The translations under genes were made by a program, and so were the position numbers. From Gari tellinella (lineage: Eukaryota; Mollusca; Bivalvia; Cardiida; Psammobiidae), in the NCBI GenBank assembly GCA_922989275.2, contig OV277861.1, forward strand, positions 96,200,993 through 96,264,992: 64,000 bases of DNA, read 5' to 3'. Positions 1 through 9,902 of the stretch are shown piece by piece. The notes under the pieces are model-generated. The model had not been told where the DNA came from, searched no databases, and saw only the letters and a program-made list of their open reading frames with translations. The first letter of the stretch is position 1. Every line of letters begins with the position of its first letter.

Positions 1-974
1 CCAAATATCTAAGCTCTGGCCCTTGTAGTTTCAGAAAAGAAGATTTTTTAAGTTTACATTGGAAAAAATCTATTTTTAGCTCCTGTGACCTAGTTATGCA
101 ACCGACCAGAACCATTTGAACAATTTTGGTATAGGACATCTAGAAGTGTCACCATACCAAATATTAAAGCTCTGGCCATATTAGTTTCAGAGAAGAAGAC
201 GTTTGAATATTTCACTATATAACTCCATGTAAAACTGTGACCCCCGGGGCGGGGCCAATTTCGACCCCAGGGGCATAATTTGAACAAACTAGATAGAGGA
301 CCTGTAGGCGATGGTATGTGCCAAATATCTAAGCTCTGGCCCTTGTAGTTTCAGACAAGAAGATTTTTTAAGTTTTCAATGAAAAAAATCTATTTTTAGC
401 TCCTGTGACCTAGTTATGCAACCGACCAGAACCATTTGAACAATTTTCGTATAGGACATCTAGAAGCATCACCATGCCAAATATCAATGCTCTGGCCACA
501 TTAGTTTCAGAGAAGAAGACGTTTGAAAATTTCACTATATAACTCTATGTAAATCTGTGACCCCCGGGGCGGGGCCAATTTTGACCCCAGGGGCATTATT
601 TGAACAAACTTGATAGAGGACCTGAAGATGATGCTATGTGCCAAATATGTAAGCTCTGGCCCTTCCAGTTTTTGACAAGAAGATTTTTTAAGATTTCCTT
701 ATTTTTTCACTTTGGTTGCCATGGCAACCAGAGTTCTGCATTGTTTTTAATTCTTTGAACAAATTTGAAAGAGCTTGACCCAAGGAACATTTCTGTAAAG
801 TTTGGTTGAATTCTGTCAAGCGGTATAGGAGGAGATGTCATTTGAAGCAATTGTTAACGACGACGCACATACGCACGACGCACATACGCACGACGCACGC
901 CGCACGACGACGGACGCCGGACACAGGGCCATCCAAATAGCTCACCTTGAGCCTCTGGCTCAGGTGAGCTAAAA
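1..974 (+). repeat. Hairpin-capped dispersed element, family A2, 5' end cut by window
   Basis: Two or more units of about 300 bp are visible, each with the GACCCCAGGGGCA motif and a CTCCTGTGACC motif. They are followed by a unique tail with TTGCCATGGCAACCAGAG, a stretch rich in ACGACG and GCACACGACG, and a terminal palindrome at about 935-970 (AGCTCACCTTGAGCC pairing with GGCTCAGGTGAGCT) followed by AAAA. The same family recurs at 23776-25297 and 47860-49777. No coding sequence is credible in it. The nearest known architecture is the bivalve pearl-type or other non-autonomous Helitron-like elements; that assignment is inference. Confidence 0.8.
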
Positions 975-1271
975 TAGGACTATTTATATATTTCGATTGT
1001 ATTTATATTAATGTCTGAAATTATATATAAATATATATTTATCAAATAGCTAGTTGATGACGTCATATCGAATTGGCGTCGAATCTGCATTTTCGCGCCA
1101 TATTATCATTTATTATATGTCTTCCTCTGATACCAAGATACAAGAGTCTGTGTTTTTCTGTGTATTTTACTCTTTGTATTTTACATTGACATCTTTTTCG
1201 CTGAGCGTGACTTCATGTAAACGTGTACACATGTACAAGTGATAATATCTAATGGCAAGATGATAAAGAGA
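975..1271. other. Non-coding AT-rich spacer
   Basis: This stretch has no supported gene. Around 1130-1185 it has a segment related to 4720-4790 (TGTATTTTACTCT motif), so it is probably old repeat. Confidence 0.4.
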
Positions 1272-1514
1272 CAGGGCTGCCATTTCACCGGATTTTTCCT
1301 ATATCTTCGGATTTTTTTCCCAGTACATGGTAGCTTAAAGCACGCTGAAAGTAAAGCAGAATGTGCCTTAAGGCGCATTCTGCTTTACTTTCAACCTGCT
1401 TTAAGCAGCACGTGTCTTAAAAACGAAAAGCAGACTATGGGTAAAAGGTATAATTCGGAAGATCGCGCTTGAAAAATTTCTTAGGATTTCTTTTATCAAT
1501 TTATGGCAGCCCTG
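1272..1514 (+). mobile_element. Composite palindromic MITE, CAGGGCTGCC termini
   Basis: Terminal inverted repeats CAGGGCTGCCAT and ATGGCAGCCCTG bound the element. The flanks are AAGAGA on the left and AGGAGA on the right, an imperfect 6-bp target duplication. The centre (about 1333-1403) is the palindrome with AAAGTAAAGCAGAATG arms meeting at CCTTAAGG that also forms the middle of the TTAA-flanked MITEs of this window. Further copies are at 53869-54117 and 55474-55732, with a right end at 38876. Confidence 0.75.
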
Positions 1515-1867
1515 AGGAGAAACAATACATTGTCTGCATTAAAAAAAAAATTTTTTCAGTGTAATAGAAGAAAGTTATAGAGGTGAATCAGTTTCCTTGT
1601 ATGTTGAAATGCATTTATGACTTTACATCATCTATTAATTTCAGGGATGCAACCATGGCGGCAGAACTTCGTGAAGCACTGATGCAGCACTTTCATCCAA
1701 ATTCATGTTTTGCACTGTTTCAAATATGGCTGAAACACCTTGAATATTGTACAGTGGAGAAATCGTTATTCTGTCTCGTTTAGACACAAACGAAACGCAT
1801 ATGCTTTGCAATAAAATGTACAAAAACGACAATTTTGGACAACTCTTACTTCATTTTTATATGAGTG

Positions 1868-1934
1868 GCAAACAGTTTGGAGCCTGATCAGACGCCGGGT
1901 TACCCGGCGTCTGATCTGGTTCTAAACTATTTGC
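1868..1934. repeat. Palindrome with GACGCCGGGT centre
   Basis: Inverted arms starting GCAAACAGTTTGGAGCC meet at GACGCCGGGTTACCCGGCGTC. This GACGCCG palindrome is the shared centre of several different MITEs here (2280, 5295, 5785, 7935, 41870, 54640, 56465, 60310). The outer boundaries of this copy are not clear. Confidence 0.6.
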
Positions 1935-2062
1935 ATTGGAAATCATAATTTTAGCATAAACGTGTTTACTGGGAAAGAACTATTAACGTCTCCTCTTCAA
2001 GACCACTCTATGTCTTCAACTAGGTCAACAATTACAACCTGGAATCTTCAATAGATGATAAA

Positions 2063-2422
2063 TACAGCGCTCCCTCTCTACAACGGCCCTCCCAACAACG
2101 ATTCCCTCCTCACAACGACGCTTGCCGCTGATCCCAAAACAAGAAATTATGTCCAACCTTTTTACGTCTGCAATATCTTCTGCTAAAGTTGTCGTCTGCT
2201 GTTTTTCTCAAAATTACATATTAGGCATTTTGACATAACAAAACTTAGTGACGAGTGACAAACAGCTTGAATCCAGATCAGACGCCGCGTTACGCGGCGT
2301 CTGATCTGGATTTAAGCTGTTTGCAAATGTAAGCCAACTTCCCTCTCTATAACGACTCCCTCCGAACAACGAACACATTTTTTGTCTCCCATTGGATGTC
2401 GTTGTAGAGAGGGAACGCTGTA
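2063..2422 (+). mobile_element. TA-flanked MITE with CAGCGCTCCCTCTCTACAACG-like ends
   Basis: The left end TACAGCGCTCCCTCTCTACA is matched in inverse by the right end (TGTAGAGAGGGAACGCTGTA), and TA flanks both sides, as in Tc1/mariner-type MITEs. The interior has the GACGCCGCG palindrome at about 2280-2305. Related copies are at 41638-42025 and 54478-54791, with a degraded one near 6930-7242. There is no coding capacity. Confidence 0.75.
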
Positions 2423-2955
2423 TGAAAACGACTTGAGTGCGAAATTGTTATTTGATACGCTGTATATTGATATCACGTTGCGCCCGTACAGCCCCGTACA
2501 ATAGAGAAGACGTTGTTTAACGTAAACGCAAACGGAATGCAACGCTGACTTTTGAAATTTCTGACATTTTATTTCTATCTGATGGGCAATATAAAACGCC
2601 TAGCTGGTAACCCAAAGGAAATAATAGCTTTAGAACAAACGCGTTTATTGGGAGAGAATATAACGCATTCTCTAATGTACCGGATATAAAATAAATAAAT
2701 GTGTATGTTATATATAAATGCATACAAAAAGAAACTGATGTTTTATGGTTAAGTATTTGTTTCTACGAAACCCAACAATTATTGTAATTGCCAAAGCGGA
2801 TAAAACTTTATTTCATAAAAAAAGTGTTTGTAATCAAATGGTTATTACCACTGCAAACAGTATAAAGCGACACCCGGCGACATATCAGACTCCAAACCGA
2901 ATGCCACTCAAATTAAAATAATAAGGCATAAAATTCAGTTTTTCAATTTTCTTCA

Positions 2956-3068
2956 TACAGTCGAATTTCGATATCTCGAACTCGGTTAATCGAAATTACC
3001 CGTATTTCAAAGTAAAAAATATCGGATAGTCGAGTTAAGCGAGGTCGAGATATCGAAGTTCGACTGTA
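2956..3068. mobile_element. Short mariner-like foldback MITE
   Basis: TA flanks both ends of an inverted repeat. The left arm is ACAGTCGAATTTCGATATC and the right arm is its near complement, ending GTTCGACTGT. It is about 113 bp with no coding capacity. Confidence 0.7.
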
Positions 3069-3076
3069 TTACTTAG

Positions 3077-3224
3077 AGGATATTGAATGAGTGTTTTTTC
3101 AGTAATAAATTTATTGAACGAGTTAGATAAAAATGATATTTTGCGAGCCTTGGCGAGCAACATATCATTTTTATCCAACGAGTTCAATAAATTTATTACT
3201 GAAAAAACACGAATTTAATATCCT
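3077..3224. repeat. Foldback repeat, about 60-bp arms
   Basis: AGGATATT at the left pairs with AATATCCT at the right. Inside, TGTTTTTTCAGTAATAAATT pairs with its complement, and the loop lies around GCGAGCCTTGGCGAGC. The structure is visible directly; the family is unknown. Confidence 0.7.
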
Positions 3225-3939
3225 ATTTATCACATAAACACCCAATGACACGAAAATCCGAAAGGTCTTACTTTCACTTTTGCCCTCGGCTCTTAGGTAA
3301 ACGATTCGTCATAGGTGTTATTCGGTTTTATTCATCCGTAGATAAAAACACCAATCATATTAACGTAAAGAAAATCAACACCATTACGTTGTGAAAAGAC
3401 TTCTCTGATACCATCTTCAAATTTTAAATTAATATTTAAATTAAAGTTGTTCTAATTGACTAAAAATGATCATTTGACATTAAGAATCTAGTTTCGTTTT
3501 CAAAATAACGTCAAGACGTAACATGACGTCATTATCATTGTAACGTCTAAATTTGAAAAACAGTCTGAGTCACTGTTAATACTAAAGTCTACGTAGTATT
3601 AAGTTTTGCCTGATTTGCAGCCTGAGTTTGCGAGACTGCTAGGGATAATGTTTCTAGGACACTTCGAAATGTTTCAATACCTAGTGGTGATCTATGTTTG
3701 TCTAGATTCTCTTAACAGTCGGCGTAGTAGTACATTATTTTGGTGATTCGAAAATTAGTATAAAATATATGCCCAGTGGGCCATACGATTTTTACGGCCC
3801 TCTATATTCTGCACGTTTATGTGATTTTACCAGCCGGGAAGAAATACTCATGTACACTGTGAAGAAACTGTATAACGAATTTATCATACTGCAAAGTTTT
3901 CACTGTTCAAACGAAATATTTCGGAATTTGTCGTGTACA

Positions 3940-4372
3940 GCTCTTATAATAAACTATAAAAAAAATCGCGCAAAAGCAGATAACGTCTCGAGCGTAAATG
4001 AGGTCATGTCGTCACGTCTGATGGTTGTTATTCATAAGAAAAATGGACAGGGTACGTGGAAATGCAGCTGTTTTCATTGGCTGACAGGTCCCTGAGTCTT
4101 GATTTGCAGAAAATAAGATGGCCGCTTGCTCGACAGGATTGAATGCATTCAATCGTGCATCCTCCGTTTTAAGTCCATTTCGGCTAAGAACCAATCGGTG
4201 TTTGGATCTTTCAACAGTCGCATTATTTCTGGAAAAGAAATTGACGTCGAAGTATGCCGAGTATGTACATTTTTCTTATGAATAACAACCATCAGACGTG
4301 ACGACATGACGTCATTTACGCTCGAGACGTTATCTGCTTTGGCGCGATTTTGTTATAGTTTATTATAAGAGC
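3940..4372. repeat. Large foldback, arms of about 105 bp
   Basis: The left arm (3940-4045, with GATAACGTCTCGAGCG and GACGTGACGACATG in complement) is repeated inverted at 4269-4372. The spacer of about 220 bp shows no gene. The apparent frame at 3769-4095 overlaps the arm and looks fortuitous. Confidence 0.7.
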
Positions 4373-4380
4373 AGTATATA

Positions 4381-4550
4381 CACATTACCAGTTGACAGTG
4401 CGATACAGAGTGATGTATTTAGCTCGAGACGTTTTTGGCGGAAATAGCCGATCTGACGAGCGCCTTGGCGCGAGTCTGATCGGTTGTTTCCGCCAAAAAC
4501 GTCGAGAGCTAAATGCAACACTCTGTTGCGCACTGCCAACTGGTAATGTG
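4381..4550. repeat. Near-perfect palindrome with GTTTTTGGCGGAAA arms
   Basis: CACATTACCAGTTGACAGTG on the left is matched in inverse by CACTGCCAACTGGTAATGTG on the right, and GTTTTTGGCGGAAA by TTTCCGCCAAAAAC, with centre GCGCCTTGGCGCG. Half of a related palindrome (TCAACTGGTAATGTG) occurs in the tandem units at 20970 and 21800. Confidence 0.75.
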
Positions 4551-5619
4551 TTTATTATATGCCTTGAATACAAACCAGAAACAACTAAATAGTTGTTTAA
4601 ATCATTTTACTTCCAAAATTTATTAGTTATTTGAAGCAGAACGAGACGTTTTGTATGCCACAAAGAATAACGCGGCACTTGTACATGAACGTAAATGACG
4701 TCACGTTGAATCGAAAGCGAGGTCAGAGTAAAATACAAAGTGGCTGATACAAGGTGGCTGATACAGACTCTTGTATTTTACTCTGCAGATACACTCGGAA
4801 ACGCTCGATATCATTCGAAGGCATATAATAAAATAATGTATTGTGTGTGCTGTTAGTTTCGTTTATTCCCTTCACTGCCATGACGTCATCAATTTTAAGC
4901 CATTGTCGTCCGGGTTTTTTTCTTTTTTGATGAGACGCCGTGTTACGCGGCGTCTGAATAGGATCCAAACTGTTTGCAAGTTACCGTTGTACTAGGAGTA
5001 AGGCACAGGTACTTGACACATAGATCTTGATCTATTGCCAAAAAAATCCAAAAAAAAAGGTTTTTTACTAGACTCCTCGCAAACAGATTCTGATCAGCCG
5101 CCACATAACGCGTGTCTGGTTAGGATATAAACTGTTTGACACTCATTTCGATATCATTTTAGATTCTGCTTAAACTTTAAATTTGAGCAAAACAAGCAGA
5201 CAACAAAACTAGAATATTAACAAATATGTCTATGTTAAAGCTCTTAATCAGCGTTAATGCTTTGAAAAAAATTGACAAACAGTTCGGATCCAGATCAGAC
5301 GCCGTGTTACATGGCGTCTGATCTGAAAATTTTAGCCAAGTCGCACTTTACACATGAAAAACTTAAAGACAATAGACTCAGATAGGAGCTTTCTGTATTA
5401 CGTTTGTTCTGAATTAAACTGACAATTATTTTACAGACGACACATATATCTAAATAAGGCCGATCGGGAGAGAAAGTTTTTCTAAAACTGGTAAAGGGAA
5501 AAATCACGAAAAAGAAACAGAAACATTGTAAGTTCGTTCCCGGGCTGGCTCTTGAATATGTTAGCCCTTATCCTGTCGTAATATCGTCTGCGAAAACAAA
5601 TCAATTATATCTATACATT

Positions 5620-5867
5620 TTAACTCTTTCACCGCCAAATTATTTTTGAGTTTGTTTACCCCTACACCGTTATTGTGTCGTCTGCTTCAATATTATAGTC
5701 TGCATTTTCATTTCAAAGTAAGAATTAAGAGAGTATGACATAAGAAATATCGAAACGGGTGTCAAACAGTTTTGATCCTGATCAGACGCCGCGTCACGCG
5801 GCGTCTGATCAGGATCAAAACTGTTTGCAAATTCGACTTTAGGCGATTTTGGCGGTGAAAGGGTTAA
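5620..5867. mobile_element. TTAA-flanked MITE with TTTCACCGCC ends
   Basis: TTAA lies on both sides. The inner ends CTCTTTCACCGCCAAA and TTTGGCGGTGAAAGGG are inverted repeats. The middle holds a long perfect palindrome (AAACAGTTTTGATCCTGATC arms, GACGCCGCGTCACGCGGCGTC core). TTAA targeting points to piggyBac- or Kolobok-type mobilisation; which one is inference. Confidence 0.8.
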
Positions 5868-6086
5868 TAAAAAGAAACTAAAAGGCAAGCATCAAACATT
5901 TTGGACCCAAAATAGACGCCTCATTACCCAGCGTCTAAACTGGATCCGAACCGTTTGAAAACACCACGCAGAGCGCAATCATTAGGTAACAGGTTAACAA
6001 TTGATTGGACTAGAGATAAAGTCAATTGAACAATTCCAACATTTTCTAACTAATAAAACACTCGATACTGTCACACTGTCATATAC

Positions 6087-6494
6087 TTGGGAATGGTTGA
6101 AAAGGTCGTAACACAAGAAATATACATACAAAATATGAAAGCCCTGGACCTATTGGTGCAAATGTTATATAGCCATTTAAAGATTTTTATAAAAGTAGGT
6201 CAAATGTCATTGTCACAAGGTCAAAAAGTTTTGTATGGTTGGAAACGTCTTGTCACAGGGAATTCACATGTCCAGTATAAAATGCCCAGGTGCAAAAATG
6301 CAAAGTTTTGTATGGTTGGAAAGGTCTTGGTACAGGGAAGACACATGCCAGTTTTAAAAGGCTCAGGTGCAAAAATGCAAAAGTTATAGCCAAGGTTAAG
6401 GTTTTTGGCACAGACAGACGGACGGACGGACAAACAAACCAACAGACAGGACAAAAAATATATGCCCCCGAATCGTAGATTCTGGGGGCATAAA
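6087..6494 (+). repeat. Hairpin-capped dispersed element, family C (3' part)
   Basis: Units of about 100 bp (TTTTGTATGGTTGGAAA motif) are followed by ACAGACGGACGGACGGACAA and a terminal hairpin, ATGCCCCCGAATC with GATTCTGGGGGCAT, then AAAA. The layout matches families A, B, D and E with different sequence. The apparent protein at 6087-6389 is just this repeat. Confidence 0.65.
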
Positions 6495-6639
6495 AAAGAC
6501 AAGAAATAAATCTTAATACTTGTATACGAGTACAAAGTATAAGAAACGAAAATATTTCTTTCGATTATATTTTTTTGAATTTCAGAAAAAGCAAACGGTC
6601 GTTTCCAAATTCATACAGTTCCATTCAGGCAGTGGGCCG

Positions 6640-6760
6640 TGTAGTTTTTGACAAGAACATTTTTTAAAGTTTTCTAATTATGTTGCCATGACAACCAGAG
6701 TTCTTAACAAAAATTCACATTGAACCTTTCAGGCTCAGGTGATCTTAAAAGGTAAGAAGA
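6640..6760 (+). repeat. Decayed 3' end of a family A2 element
   Basis: GTTGCCATGACAACCAGAGTT and CTTTCAGGCTCAGGTGATC are degraded versions of the A2 tail at 715-970. Confidence 0.5.
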
Positions 6761-6929
6761 GAAGACAATTTTGAATTTTAGAGAAACGTGTTCGTCTCGG
6801 TGGGGTTTGAAAAGGACACCTTGACAAAAATAGCATGTGCATTTATGCAACCCCAGCTCTAATACTTAGTCCACAGCTGAAATAAAGGGACGTGGGTAAC
6901 ATTAGATGTCCAGCCACATTTACTAGTAC

Positions 6930-7242
6930 AAGTGTTCCATCCTTACAACAATTGCCTCTTTACAACAACGCTTGCAGTTGTTGCCCTAAACACGAAAATT
7001 ATGGCTTAAGTTCAAGAATGCGAATTCGTCTGCTGTTTTTTCTCAAAGTCACATAATGGATACTTTGACAGACCCCCCCCCCCCCCCCCCCCCCCATTAA
7101 ATTAATGACGAGTGACAAACAGCGGCGTCAGATCTGGATTCAAATTGTTTGCAAATGTATGCAATCACCCTCTCACTTACAACTCCCTCTGAACAACACC
7201 CACAATCTGTGTCTCCCATTGAATGTTGAGAGAGGAAGCACT
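6930..7242 (+). mobile_element. Degraded TA-MITE related to 2063-2422
   Basis: The segment shows CTTTACAACAACGCTTGCAG near the left and GTCTCCCATTGAATGTTGAGAG near the right, both as in the better copy. A run of about 22 C at 7073-7094 interrupts it. Confidence 0.5.
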
Positions 7243-7871
7243 GTTCAAACCCAACCCTAACACAGAGTACAACATTGTTCAAAATGATATAATACTTTAT
7301 TATTCAGTACAAAAAACATTGGCTTATCAGTACATTTATAACATATATATAGATACGGTTATGTCAATGATGAAACAGAATCATGTTTAAAATCAATCTC
7401 ATAAAGAAAGGTACTAGATCACTGATCTACATATTTCTTGGTAAGTGTGTACAGTAAAACCTCTCGGCTAGGGTTTACAATTGGTCCGCCATCAAAACTA
7501 GGTTACTTTAAAACCTGTCCGATTGTCGTTTTGGTATTTTCGTAGAAATTAACTAGCCATCTCTTGTGACATTAACCTGACCATATATTATGACATTAAT
7601 CAAACCATTTCTTGTGACATTAACCTGGCCATAAAAAATGACATTTTTGGTGGCGAACCAATTCTAAAAGTGCCAAACCTCTATATTACGACCACAAAAA
7701 TACGATGAAATGACTACATATGAAAGAGAGGTGGCAGCTAAGAGCAACACCAACGTAAAAACAGAGAGCTTCTAAAGGAGTTTTCTGTTTTACGTTCACA
7801 TTACTTTAAACAGTCACCTGCCATAACCATTCAGTAGTTCAATTTAATTTAGTGGTGGTTATAGAGAGGTG

Positions 7872-8085
7872 TTAACCCTTAGCCTGCCACTCACGACTAT
7901 AGCTCCATATGCAAACAGCTTGGATCCGGATGAGACGCCGAGTAACTCGGCGTCTCATCCGGATCCAAGCTGTTTGACACTCGGACAACATTTTCAGCAA
8001 TTTTGAGCAACTTTGAAGCACTTTGAAACTTGAAGCAGACGAGAAATATAGCAGACGACAATTTATTTGGCGGGCTAAGGGTTAA
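7872..8085 (+). mobile_element. TTAA-flanked MITE with CCCTTAGCC ends, copy 1
   Basis: TTAA flanks CCCTTAGCCTGCCA at the left and TGGCGGGCTAAGGG at the right. The centre is a perfect palindrome, CTTGGATCCGGATGAGACGC with its complement. Copy 2 is at 56331-56543 in the opposite orientation. Confidence 0.85.
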
Positions 8086-8329
8086 TGTATATTTATTGTA
8101 GAGGAATATAATATGGTTAACATTTAGCTAACAAGATAAGTTATAAACAACTAGAAACCACGAATAAATATTGGCATTACATACAGCATGTTTGCCATGC
8201 ATCCACAGGGTACATACTAAGATAAGACAATATTTAATTAACACTTTACTCTTCATTGCATAGCTTGTTTCTAGTTTAGTTTTGAAGACCACTTATAGCA
8301 GGCTGAAAGTAAAGCAGATTGTGCCTTAA

Positions 8330-8866
8330 AGGGACTCGCAACCGGATGGTGTACTTGTCAAAATAAAATAAAATACTCAAATAAAAGCAAATTTGTGGCA
8401 TTATTTGGCTTCTGACATTAAAAAAATATGATCAGTCCAAAAAAAGTTTCAAGAATCGTCACCGAATCTTAGATTTTTAGATATTTTCCATCGTTTTTCT
8501 ATACCGACTAGTAGACGGTATAGTTGTTGTTGTTGCTTCTCTACACGGGCTCAGACATAAACGCGAGCCGAATTACGAAGTTGTGTGCACTTTCGATCGC
8601 TACACATTGAAATACGTTAAATCGATCCGAGATAAACGGATAGTTCCGTGGTCCATTGGTCTAAGCGGTTTCCCCTATTTTGCCTTCTGTCCGCCAATGC
8701 CGGGCCCCGGGTTCGAATCCCACCAGAGACCAGTATTTTTTTTTATTGAAATACATTTTTTTAAACAGAATTTATTATCCTAAACTAATTCTTTACCATT
8801 TATATAAGCGTTTGACACATATTTACAAATTACTATTTGTAATGCACCATCTGGTTGCGAGTCGCT
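8330..8866. mobile_element. TTAA-flanked element nested in the TTAA centre of another MITE
   Basis: The ends AGGGACTCGCAACC and GGTTGCGAGTCGCT are inverted and flanked by TTAA (8326-8329 and 8867-8870). Outside them lie the two halves of the CTTAAAGCAGGCTGAAAG palindrome (8300-8325 and 8871-8916). The insertion therefore hit the CCTTAAGG centre of that palindrome. The interior carries a tRNA-like segment at 8650-8732. Confidence 0.8.
8650..8732 (+). tRNA. tRNA-like segment (pseudo-tRNA or SINE head)
   Basis: An A-box-like TGGTCTAAGCGG and a B-box GGTTCGAATCC are spaced as in a class II tRNA, and GGTC near the start can pair with GACC near the end. I cannot place a convincing anticodon arm, and it lies inside a transposon, so it is more likely a tRNA-derived SINE fragment than a working gene. 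Confidence 0.4.
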
Positions 8867-9021
8867 TTAAGGCACATTCTGCTCTACTGGTACTTTCAGC
8901 CTGCTTTAAGCTACCATCAGCTACGATAAAGAAATTAATTCTTACGTTGCATATTTGTGACTATATAAACTGGAACCATTTTTTGCAGTAGGGGAATGCA
9001 GATGGTAGCTTAAAACATGCG

Positions 9022-9234
9022 TTAACCCTTTGAGCCCTAGTCCCGCATATAGGCGTCCTTTTCAAACAGTATACACGTGAATAGTACACTTGTCCTGTGC
9101 AAACAGTGAAGACCCAGATCAGAGGGCTCCGAATGCCAAACATTGACAAAAACAACCCTTAAAAGTCAGAAATGGACTAGACTAAAATGGAAAATGGAAT
9201 TGTCCATTTAAAGTTTCAGGGAGGAAAGAGTTAA
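9022..9234. mobile_element. TTAA-flanked MITE, CCCTTTGAGCCC end
   Basis: TTAA occurs on both sides. The interior has GCAAACAGTGAAGACCCAGATCAGAGGGCTC. The same family is at 37724-37938, where the central palindrome (GATCAGAGGGCTC) is intact; here its second half is reduced. Confidence 0.6.
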
Positions 9235-9902
9235 AGGGGTATTAATGAGGTAATGGATTAAGCAGCGATCATCAGTAAAGTCAGTGTATGGTAGATATGA
9301 ACATAGACAGCAGTGATATGCAGGACTAAACAAAGGAGAAGGCTCCTACAGGGACCCTCAGCATTTTCCACATCCCACACCATGCAGCCCGGCCCAAGTG
9401 TGTGGTTGTCCAGTACAAGATTGGCCATTGACAGAGTTATTAGGTTGTGAACAAAACAAAACAAATGAGCCGTGCCATGAAAAGACATGCCTTATTGCAT
9501 TTCAAACATTGTATATCAGGGCAAGTCATCAGGGCAAGTCATCGCGTCAAAGACGTGGCGGGTCTTGCTATTCACTGTTTGATACTCACATGCATCTAAA
9601 GAATTTTATGTAGCTGCATTATATATGGTATTTGGCAGTATACACTAAACTCAGATACAGAGCGTGGGAAACACTGGGGCAAAATATGACTTGGGTGCAA
9701 AGATTGTCATAATTGAGAGATTTCAAAGGCGCTGAATGACGGACGCATATCAGAACAGAAATTTAAGACAGTTCTATAGATGAACTGGAGGGTGTAATAA
9801 TTTCAAAGAAAGACACTCAAAAAAATCAGAAGTGAGTGAAGCAGGAACAAAGAAGTTAATAGAAGAAGGAAAAGCACAGGCTCACACTAAGTGCCATTCA
9901 AA
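9235..9902. other. Non-coding stretch, nothing recognised
   Basis: No frame, splice pattern or repeat boundary in this stretch could be supported. Confidence 0.3.

Noticed and set aside
7073..7094. Homopolymer C/G runs (also 13881, 24909, 41938, 50970)
   Set aside because: They are real in the given sequence, but their length is unreliable, so no biological meaning is claimed beyond their position in repeats.
8650..8732. Functional tRNA gene
   Set aside because: No convincing anticodon arm, and it lies inside a transposon. Listed only as tRNA-like.
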